Source: Tetraselmis striata (lineage: Eukaryota > Chlorophyta > Chlorodendrophyceae > Chlorodendrales > Chlorodendraceae). Taken from it: 64,000 bases of DNA. Below are positions 1-9,311 of the stretch, piece by piece. Location of the stretch: contig VCJN01003563.1 of assembly GCA_006384855.1 (NCBI GenBank), positions 186,001 to 250,000 of the forward strand. Reading direction: 5' to 3'. How positions within the stretch are numbered: the stretch's first letter is position 1; each line of letters begins with the position of its first letter. The position numbers and the translations under genes are program-made. Below the pieces are notes generated by a model. That model worked only from the letters and a program-made list of their open reading frames with translations, did not search any database and had not been told where the DNA came from.

Positions 1-265
1 CCTTTTACATCAAGGAATCACGTGTGCATTGCAAATTAACATTTACATCACTTCGAAATAACCGAAAAAAAAATACAAAACAGAGCAACAATGGCCATGT
101 ATCCGCTTGTTTTAGCTGTAACAAAACCTTCCGTGAGAATGGAATGTGAAAGACGAGTGTGTTATCCTTCCTTAGGTGTTTTATCCTTGTCAGGCGCAAT
201 CAGAAGCCTCACTGCCTGTGGGTGCTGAGCGAGGGGCGGTGCGGCTCTGGCCTGGCTGTGCGCAG
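1..265 (+). other. Intron sequence of the EBP1 gene
   Basis: AT-rich stretch before the first visible EBP1 acceptor at 265. I see no exon of the family here, so it is most simply the 3' part of an intron whose upstream exons are outside the window. Confidence 0.5.
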
Positions 266-1687
266 GTCACCCCAGAGATGAAGGTGGAGGAGGACGAGTT
301 TGAGGAGAACGAAGTGTACGCGGTGGACATCGTGGTGTCCACCGGCGAGGGCAAGGCCAAGGTGAAGGACGAGAAGGAGACGACCGTGTACAAGCGCGCG
401 CTGGACATGGAGTACAACCTCAAGATGAAGGTGCGCCGCGCGGCCGGGCTGCACCGGTTTCTTGCCTGGGGGGCGAACATGGCTTGGCTGCGCCTTGTTG
501 GGTTCGACATGCGGCCTCTGAGCACCCATTCAGCCGGCCCCCTACCGCTCATCTCAAGTTGCGCATGCGGTTTGGTCCGACGCGCCGCCCGATCAAGCTT
601 GACTGATGCGGGAGTGGCCGGACGGCCTCTGCACTGAGAGGCTGACTGCAGGCAGGGGTCTCATGTGTGCGTCGAGATCGCATGCCGGTGATACTGGGTT
701 GACTGGGCGTAGGGCTTGTTCTGGCCTGGCCCCTAGACAATGCTCTCGGGTGGTGGCGCTGTGGCGTCCAGCTGACGCTCTTGTCCTCGGCGGAACTCTG
801 ACATCGGAAAGCGGCTCGGATATCAGCTCGGCGCAGTGTTTGAACCCCCCCCCCCCCCCCCCCCCCCATTCTCGAAACAACCCATCCGCAGGCCTCGCGC
901 GCCATCTTCTCGGAGATCAGCAAGAAGTACCCCTGCATGCCCTTCCCCATCCGCGGCCTTGACACCAAGCAGTCGCGCTTTGGTCTGGTGGAGTGCCTCA
1001 ACCACGGGCTGCTGCACTCGTACCCCGTGCTGCACGAGAAGGTGAAGAGCCCCCCTCCCTGAACACAGCCCTGGCTGGCACAGCCCACTGCACGCCATGT
1101 GTTAATGTGGTTCCAAGATATCAATTAAGCATTTGCAATTGTTTGCAGCGAAAGCTGTCCCAATGCTTAATGCTAGAAGGCTGTAGATGGCAGTGTTTGG
1201 TCGGGAATGTTGTGCGAAGTACAGCGCCCTATGAAGACTGCTGCCACCAGCTAGTGTCACTCGGTTGAGTGGGCGTGCGGGGCACTGAATACGGCCACGC
1301 CTCCACCCGCAGCCGGACGCGCTTGTGGCGCACTTCAAGTACACGGTGCTGCTGATGCCCAACGGCAACGACAAGATCACCGGCGTGCCCGCCCAGGAGA
1401 TCAAGTGCGCGCCGCCCCTGCGCTTCTCCTACCCCTACCGCCCCCAACATGCGTGGTTCCCAAGATCACAGGATGGTGCCTTGAGCTGCCTGTGAGTGTA
1501 TACTGACTCAGCTCTCCTGTGCTTGCACCCCTTGCTTTGCGCCGGCTGCAGGAGCGAGAAGACCCTGGAGGACGAGGAGCTGAAGAAGTTGTTACAGACG
1601 GCGCTCAAGCCCAAGAAGAAGAATAAGAAGAAGACCAAGAAGGTGCCATTGCCGCTGCTGCCCGGGGGCGCAGAAAATGGGAGTTGA
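266..1687 (+). CDS. PA2G4: EBP1/PA2G4 homologue, 3' part (left edge cuts the gene)
   Basis: Exons 266-430, 892-1041, 1313-1404 and 1552-1687 join in one frame of about 180 codons ending in TGA. The product is the C-terminal half of ErbB3-binding protein 1/proliferation-associated 2G4, a catalytically dead methionine-aminopeptidase (pita-bread) fold protein that binds ribosomes and RNA and acts in growth control. Diagnostic stretches are EFEENEVYAVDIVVSTGEGK, FGLVECLNHGLLHSYPVLHE and VLLMPNGNDKITG, then a Lys-rich tail (KPKKKNKKKTKK) typical of the family's nucleic-acid-binding end. The family is usually near 390 residues, so the first half should lie left of the window. Position 261-265 (cgcag) is the acceptor of the first visible exon. 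Intron 1 carries C23 (845-867) just before its acceptor. A donor-like gtgcca at 1643 leaves the last few residues uncertain. Confidence 0.9.
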
Positions 1688-3004
1688 CGCGTGGGGGCTC
1701 ATCTTCTGCGTCGGAGAGCGGCTGTAGGCTGACAATGTGCCGCTGTGCATGCGGTTGCGCAGGAGGGGGAGTAGGCGCTTGCCACCTGACGGCTTCTTTT
1801 CGTACAGTACTTGCGGTGCGCCGGCGGGGATGGCATGTCTTTGCGGAGGGGGAGGTGAAGACGGACCCAGGCCTGCGGGCCTGCGGAACCTCGGCGGGAG
1901 GTGGCGCCTCTGGCCAGAGGCTGCGCAACACTACGCTGGCCCGGGAGCCAGCCCCTCGCCAGCCCAAGCCAGCCCCTCAGCGGGAGGGCTGCCTGGGAGG
2001 GGGCGGGTGCCCAGCTTGAAACCCAAATGTCAACCGCTGTTGTGCGCCACCAAGTCTTATCTCATCTGTCCAAATATGCATATTGGGACCCCCCCCCCCC
2101 CCCCCCCCCCTCCCCCCCTTCCTCTGCACATACGCGTACACAAGCACACATGTGTGCACATGCACAAACACCGCCTTCTCCACTCTGAAGGGCCCCGCTG
2201 TGTGTGCATGTCATGCTCTGTGCATGCCGCAGCGGAACCACGTGGTGTTGTGGATTGAAATTGCATTCGGTGGAGACGCTCGTTGCTCTGGCGGTGCGTT
2301 GCAAAGTACTCTTCGCCTGCTCAGTGTTCGCCTGATGTCAGCCTCTGCTCGGCACTTTGGAGCCTGAACAAAGTCATACATGCACGGGTCAGAGATCAGT
2401 GTACCTAGCATTCATCCGTTTTATGTATTCACAGTTTCAGACATGACTATAGATCATGCCTGGCCCTAATTACCAGTGGAAAGCGCATATTGATGTTGCA
2501 AATATAGTGCATATGCTTTGCGTAGGTGGCCATCGACGTGTGAGCCTCAGCAACATCATCGCCGGCCGCAAAAGCTAAATATGTCCAGGGGAAGCACCTG
2601 ACAAATCGGCAGAGTGCGACGCGTGCAGCATATCATGTAACATTGGGCTGCTACATTAATGCTAGAAAACTGAAATTAAAGATGAAGGGTGTTTGTCCTC
2701 GTTCGGTTAGCAGTTTGTGAGTTCATGGAAAAGCGTTCGTCCCAACCCCAGCAGCAGCGCAAACCGTGACACTCTTTGACCTGCACTCGTGCGGAAAAAT
2801 GTACAGCAGCTGACCAGCAGCACACACGCGGTTCCTGCATTGTTGCGAAATGCGATGCTCATGCGCTGGGTTCGCATTGGCACATGCGTTGACATCACGT
2901 TTAAAGGGACATGTAGTTCTGACTATCAAAATACCGGTACAACTTGGCTATACGTTTGTAAGGGCAAGGTACACAAATGCACGAGCCGCTTGACATGAAT
3001 GAGT
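1688..3004. other. Intergenic region between EBP1 and the kinase gene
   Basis: The two genes converge here, so both 3' ends fall in this stretch. It holds a C-run (about 2090-2110) followed by a short CA-rich patch. Open frames are GC-driven and resemble nothing I know. No RNA gene was recognised. Confidence 0.5.
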
Positions 3005-6000
3005 TCACACTCGGATAGTATGAGTGATTGACGAACTAATTAATGAGAACATTGTAGCTCGCTTCATCTTCCTCGCGCCTGTCTCCAAGCAGTCATGTTT
3101 TCTTCTTCGGCTGCTCGCAATCAAAACAGCCCAGGCAGCAAAGCTCCTGGAATTCTTCGCCATACACAAGCCGGCCGCCCTCTCACAGCGCATCGGCCAT
3201 GCCGCGCGGCGTGGTGTTTGCCCGAAAAGCTGCCTCTGCTTCCGGTGAGTACGCCAGGGACAGCTCGTATACAAGGGCAGCCTGTCCGCCTGCAGGCTGG
3301 AGATTCGCAGCACGGCGGCAATGTCAGTACCACACACGAAACAGGGAGGGCAGCGCAGGCACGATGAAGCGGGGCAGCCAGGACAGCAAACTCACGTTTT
3401 TCTTCGCATTCAGAAGCTCAGATATTCTCGGGTCGGGCTTCAGCTTGTCGGCCGTTGCGGGGTTGTACCAGGCGGACTCCCGCACAGACTTAAAGTACGG
3501 ATCCCTCAGGATGTCTTTGGCGCTCGTCCTCGCTTCCGGGTCCATCCTCAGCAGACGCATGACCATCTTGAGCGCAGCGCGGTCCACGTTGGGGAACACC
3601 TTCCACATTGGTATCTTCGGCGTCTTTGACTGGCGCATGTACGACTTTTGCAGGCTATCCGCGTAATGCTGCATTGCGCCAATCACAGGACATGATCGCA
3701 GGCGCTAAGTCGCTGCGAATTTATGGCCTGTCATAGTTGCAAGCGGAATGAAATGTGTGTTGATGTGTGGCAAAGTCTTCATTCATACAGGACTTGGGCG
3801 GTGTGCGAGATCGGGCTGGGTTTCACCTTCTTTAACGCCCTCTCGCCTGGCCGCCCCAGCATGGCGCCAAGGAGCTCGCCGTAATACTCGTGCTTCATGT
3901 TGGCAACTTCACGAAACCGAGCCAGTGGGCGCCCGCCATGCAGTGCTGACAACAATACCTGCCGACATCATGCCGTGGTCAGGAGCAAGCATTTGGCACA
4001 AGCTGCGCAGGTGAGCACTGACACGCCGCGCGTAATCCTCAGTCCTCACCATTCCGAGCGACCAGAGGTCGGAGGATTTGGCCATGTCAGCCCCCAGCTT
4101 CAGACGGCCCAGGCTGTGAATAGTTTTGTGCGTGTACTCCGGAGGGTGGCTCCTGAATATCAGCGAGGGAAGGGGGAGGGGGACGTTATCATGCGTACAT
4201 AAAACCTTCTGTCAGCTTCTGAAAGGGGCACGGTATGCGTGTTGTCCTGCCTCACCCGTGTTTGACGGCGTTGCCCCCAAATATGACCTCATTTCCTTTG
4301 CTGTCGTACAGCCGCCTCGCAATGCCAAGGTCGACAATCCTTGGCGAGCAGTCCGCGGCAATCATTACGTTCTCGGGCTTGATGTCCAGGTGGACGACAC
4401 CATCTGGCGGTGTGTTGCAGACCAGAAATGAGCAACACGGAAGGGCGCACACACAGCAACTATTTCGCGAGTACGAATCTTGCAGAGGAGGAGGGGGGAT
4501 ACTTGTGTGCATGTAGTGTACAGCGCGGACGATGCTGAACAGGATGCGCTGCATTGCCGACTTCGGCACTTCATGGTGGCTGCTGCCCCACATGGTGTGC
4601 ATCTGTCACGCAACGGGAGCCCAAGTCCGCAGGCCAGACGTCAGAGGTATTTCTGAGCACATTTTCCCCTGTCCCACCCTCGCCCACATCTGCATCTCGA
4701 GTGCCTTGATTCAACGTGCCCGCTTGTGACTGCATCCCGCGTGGGGCGACATGAACACGCTGATGACCCACCTTGTGCATTGGCATCACCATCCGCTCAT
4801 ATGCCACATAGATAGAGGACGCCGACTTTGGGTCCCGCGGCATCAACACATTCTCCACCTTCTCAATGTCGTCTGCGCCGCACGCCATCACCACAATCGT
4901 CACCATAATCGGCAGTGGTAGCATGAGCGTGGTGGGGGCCATAACATTGGGCACACAACGGGCTTCTTGAGTGGTTTGAGCAATTAATTAGATATATATT
5001 CTAACTCCTGGTACTCTTGCTGAAAGCTGCTGCCCTGAGGTAGTGAGTGACTGGGTGGGTGCTCGCAGGTCAGCAACGATACCCTAACTGCCTATATGAT
5101 AAGCTTGGCAGGTTTTAAAACATTTCATATCGAGGCAAGCAGACTGTGCCGTTGTCACAGGAGCATGCGGCAGGCACGTAGGTCGCGACGGAGGACAATG
5201 AGTTGTATTTGACAGAAATGATACAAACGCGAATGCACTTGTGGTGGTCACGAGTGCCATGCCCCACCCGAACCCTGCAGAGCCTGCAGTAGCTTGAGCT
5301 CCCTCGCCGACCCCTTCAGTCCGGCCTGCAATGTCAGGGTCCCAAAGCGCGCCGGGGGATAAGTCAGCAGCTTTGTCGCTGCCCTAGGTGTGAGCTTGCA
5401 AGGCACGGTGTTGGGAAGCGGCTCTGGCCGGCTGCCCTGCATTTCTCTCCGGGAAGAGGGGTTGGGGTTCGATGGCTCGAGCGAGGGCCACTGGGGGAGG
5501 GAGGGGCGACCTTTTTTATTGCGACCACGCCTCCTTTCAGCTTGTCCAGGGCCATAATCACCAGACCTTGCGCGCCACGACCCAACTGTGGCGGCAGCCA
5601 GAGTGTGCCAGTCAACCGAGAGTGCTGCGTAGCCAAGTCCCGCCCACTGCCAACCGACAGCAGGCCTTGCAGCGGGGCGGCAGGTAGGCTTTCCAGAAGC
5701 ACCGGGGTGGCGGGGCGTACCACTCTGATGGTATCGTATCGCTCGGCTGCTTTCTTGTCAACCGAGCTCGTCAAGAAAAAATGGCCAACGTCCCTCTGCG
5801 GGGGGAACCGCGCCAATTTTCAGACCAGGGAGGCAGGTGGGGTGGGGGAGGGGGTGAAGGGCGAGGGGCTGCGACGACCCTGGACCCGGTCCCGGCTCAG
5901 TATGAGTACAGGTAGCTAGGGGTAAAACGAGCACACGTCCCATGTTCGCCTACGCCCGGTCGGCAACGTCGCAGCTGCATCATCATTGGCTGAACATAAC

Positions 6001-6427
6001 CGCGAGGCGTAGCGAGAGCGGACAACGCTGTCCAACACCCCTTTCCTGCCCATCGGCCCGTGCTGACAGCTGGACTGCGAGCCTTCTCGGATGGCATCTT
6101 CTGATACCCGTACGCGTGTGCGGGCACCGGTACCACAGGCACCGGTACCGTAACTGGGGAGTGCCACTACTTTTAACTGCTCTAACGGCCGACCTTCGAA
6201 GGAATCTTCTCGTAGTCGCGCTTGGTGCCACAGGAAGGTATAGACCTCGCGCTAGGGCGAGGTGGTGGAAACCACTCCCGGCGAAGCTGAACAAGCATCG
6301 CAGGCGTCTGTTCCTGCTCCCATATCGGCTTTGAAGAGTCCGCTGCGACGTTGCAGGGCAGCAACACCGCGACCGCAATCACGTAGATGATGGTCAACGG
6401 CGCGACGAACGCCAGTGGGCGCGCCAT
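3005..6427 (-). CDS. Eukaryotic protein kinase with N-terminal signal peptide or membrane anchor
   Basis: Ten exons (complement: 6194-6427, 5511-5795, 5268-5325, 4772-4962, 4503-4602, 4256-4403, 3959-4152, 3827-3906, 3396-3668, 3005-3289) keep frame for about 615 residues. The start MARPLAF is followed by a hydrophobic run (residues 5-25) ending in CNVAAD, like a signal peptide or anchor. Kinase landmarks in order: glycine loop LGRGAQGLV (~149-157), VAIKK (~169-173), helix C ARELKLLQ, catalytic loop HLDIKPENVMI (Asp ~296, HRD to HLD), DLG for DFG (~314), PPEY for APE, DLWSLGM, then LLRMDPEARTSAKDILRDPYF, the C-lobe end typical of CMGC-like kinases. All catalytic residues are present, so an active Ser/Thr kinase is expected. 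Substrate is unknown. The last exon and C-terminus are the least certain. The 3959-4152 exon contains a good internal donor (see findings). Confidence 0.8.
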
Positions 6428-6672
6428 GCCTACTGGTAAGCACAGCTGCCCGTCGGCCCGCCTGCAAGCTGCTGACGCGTCGAAGCGGCTGTACAATTCA
6501 AGATATATAGGTGGCCAGCGCAGCGTGGAGCTCTGTCGTCAGGGCTTCAGGCTGTGCTAACGACTAAGCTTTACAGTTCGCTGAGGCGGGGGAGGGTGAC
6601 ACTCTTGCTTGCTGCCCTATGCATCAGGACGATCAGCCCGCGCGTCGTCCAGCCACGGTACAGGGTACAGGC

Positions 6673-7465
6673 AGGGGTAAGGGGTGCCTTGCCTATTTTT
6701 CCGCGTTCATCCGACGGGAGCGACATCGCGACAGCGTGGATCCTCGTATATTCCTCGTATACGGGAAGTGTCAGTTATCGGCCCCGTTTCCACCGTACCA
6801 GCCACCGTACCGTGGGAATATGGCCGACAATGGCCGCCAGGCATGCCCAGCTTCAGAGCAGCATTGCGGTCCCCGTAAACCCTCTCCCGCCACATTCGGC
6901 AGGTCACACCGACTCTGCCGGGCCCTAGGGCGGTGCAGACGACCTGGCGCGGTGCAATCGTGCACGTCTGCGCATCGCATGCGCGACTCAAGACACGGTT
7001 CCGACATTCAGGTGCATGCCCCTCCTTGATGTTTCTGGTTGTGCGAGAAGCGCGCAACTCGTAAAGTGAAAACGACGACGCAGGGTCCCTAGCCCCGTGG
7101 CTTGCGGTGGTGGTGCAAGCATCCCCATGAACTTTACGGATTGCGTCGAGATGTAGATGCGATTTAAGTAAATGACTCTCGACTTGAACGACTATGCCGG
7201 CACTCATAACAGAGACACTGCGATACTGCACAGACCTGTAGCCGCTCGTGAAGGGGCCTGGGCGGGGGCCCCGGGTGGGGGGAGGCTGTGGCTTGACGGC
7301 TACACCGCGCGGTGGTGCTCGCAGGCATGCCCAAATCGAAAGGCGGCGGCCTGAAGGACTAGTAGACTAGTAGGCCGTGCGCGGAGTGCCACGCTGGCAC
7401 TGCCATCGGCATATCGATAGCCGTCGGATGAACGCGAAAAAATAGGCAAGGCACCCCTTACCCCT
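6673..7465. mobile_element. Candidate non-autonomous element bounded by inverted repeats
   Basis: The left arm 6673-6717 (aggggtaaggggtgcc...) is the near-perfect reverse complement of 7421-7465 (...ggcaccccttacccct), about 45 bp with one small difference, and similarity fades outward and inward. The enclosed ~0.8 kb has no recognised protein. This is the structure of a short TIR transposon or MITE, but I did not find a clear target-site duplication. Confidence 0.5.
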
Positions 7466-7607
7466 GGTACAGGTATGTGAGAGTCCGAAATGCTTTTCAG
7501 CAGATATTTAGCGACTAACGAATGTGTTATTATATTTGCTAGTACCATAATCCAAGGTGCAAGTCAGTCCTTGCGATTAGGAAATGTTATTTACACCAAA
7601 CGGGCGC

Positions 7608-8027
7608 AGTCTTTTTTATTCCGCCCCGGGGACAGGATTGTCACCTTGCAGCGTCTCCAGGACGGTCGTTTAGGCAGCGGATCAGCAATCCAGCCTTAAA
7701 TGCCAACGTCGAAATAATCAGCTCATTTTTACATATACGGGTATAGGTGATCAGTATTAAATATAGTCTTAGGATTACTAGGTTCAGGAAACAATCTCCG
7801 GCGAAATCATGCAGGGGTGGTGGGGGGGGGGGGCTCGACGTCCAAGACAGAGGCGCAAAGTACTGATTATCCTCTCGGGACGACCTGCGCATCACTCGTC
7901 ACTCGTCACTGACGCGCCCGAGCCCGCGCGGCATTTTTTCCTCACCCCCGGGACAGGACTGGCAACAGTGCAACCCTTGCAGCGTCTCTACGAACGACGG
8001 TCGCTTAGGCAGCGATCCAGTTACGGA
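7608..8027. repeat. Degenerate direct repeat pair (7608-7690 and 7931-8027)
   Basis: Both copies share ccccggGACAGGA...TTGCAGCGTCTC...GGTCG(T/C)TTAGGCAGCG in the same order, with small indels. The second copy continues directly into the dispersed repeat also found near 30.3 kb. Probably two fragments of one old element. Confidence 0.55.
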
Positions 8028-8190
8028 AATAAGCCCTGGGTATGCGACGCTCGGTTACAGTCAATAAGCAAATTGCCGAAGCATTCTGCAACACTAAATC
8101 GAGGCCAGTGACATATTTTGTCAACATTTTTGGATCACCATCTAAAACACTGCCACCAAAATACCCGGCATTGACCACGAAAGGTCCGCC
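7940..8190 (+). repeat. Dispersed repeat, copy 1 (inverted copy near 30.3 kb)
   Basis: The stretch holding cccttgcagcgtctc, aagcaaattgccgaagcatt and caaaatacccggcattgacc reappears, reverse-complemented and in matching order, at 30270-30440. Divergence is clear, so the copies are old. No coding capacity recognised. Confidence 0.65.
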
Positions 8191-8749
8191 CAACCGTTTG
8201 CATGTCGGCTTTTTCGAGTAATAATGCGAGTTGGGGCAAGCCCCATCCCGCGGAGCACAGCAAACCTGGAGTACGATACATGTGCAACAAAAAAAGCAAT
8301 AATGTGAGGGAGGGCCCGACGCCATAACTGAAAAAATTCCGCCCATATTCCCGGTAAAATCCATGGCGCCATGAAGAGAGGGAGAAACCCCGCCCAAAAT
8401 AAAGGCAGTTAGGTCCTCGGGTGTTGCACATTGACTTGACTACTAATAAAATCCCTAAACTCCGGAACTAACAACCCCAAGTTATGAAAGTGATACCGCC
8501 CCCACTATTGTGAGCATTCCACCAACATATGTTCGATAGTCTCAAATTCACTTCCGCCACATACAGCATGCACGGCAATGTTAAAAGGAACTGCTCAAGC
8601 ATGGCATGAATCCGAGCCAACCGGTGGGCAGTGTGAAATACTCGGGTGCGTGATTGTATCATAATGTGCAGCATAGGCACAACCTGTTATACTTCATTTC
8701 CCTTTTAGCTCTAATTGATGTCCCGCTTCAGTAGTACGACTACGCATCC

Positions 8750-9311
8750 CTGGCTGATGACTCGCGACTACTAGTGCCCCATAGTGATGGCTTGCGACTA
8801 CTCGTGGCGCTACTCGTCACGCTATTCTCTAGTACTCAGTGCAAGACATCGCTGCCGTACATGCCTCCAGCCTGAAATAAAGTACTGCGGCGCTTAACGT
8901 TAAGCGGGGGTTAAGCTTGCTACATACATGCGCTTACTCGAGCTTACTAAAGTATGTGGTAAGCGCGGTCAAGCGGACCGTGTTTCGACAAGTGGCATGC
9001 GAAACCCCCAACGCCACTCGATGTACCTTGAGCAACGCCCCCGCCAACCCCTCCCGGCAGGCAAGGGCAAGGGAGCAGCACCTGGCAAGCTCAAGAAGAA
9101 GCAGCCAATGAGTCGTAGCCGCTTAGGCGGCACCACCCGCAACCGCAGCAACAACATGCCGCGCCTCTCTGGCACTCACGACCCCGATAACGAGTGGGAG
9201 ACTGGCGACGAAACATCCCACCAATATCCGGCAGCTCACACCAGTAACGGCCGCTGGATCCGCCGCTGCGACAAGCCGACCAGCAGACCCAAGAACACCG
9301 GCCGCTACTAA
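8750..9311 (+). mobile_element. Dispersed repeat copy 1 with short Arg/Lys-rich open frame
   Basis: 8750-8995 resembles 46130-46370: both carry tactcgtgactactcg-like words, a gctgccgtac word, aaagtactg(c/t)g, an inverted gcttaacgttaagc / cctaacgttgggc motif and gcggacc(g/c)(t/c)gtttcgac, in the same order. An open frame then runs to a stop at 9309-9311, rich in Arg, Lys, Pro and Ser and gag-like in composition. I read it as the start of a retroelement-like sequence. No reverse transcriptase was found, so the class is unknown. Confidence 0.4.

Larger units (their letters stand above)
6428..8740. other. Gene-poor repeat region upstream of the kinase
   Basis: No recognisable coding gene. It contains the inverted-repeat element (6673-7465), a degenerate direct repeat (7608-7690 and 7931-8027) and one copy of a dispersed repeat (about 7940-8190). 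A minus-strand open frame of 174 codons at 6707-7231 lies inside the inverted-repeat element and matches nothing I recognise. Likely decayed transposon sequence, and the promoter of the divergently placed kinase gene should lie in its first few hundred bases. Confidence 0.5.
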
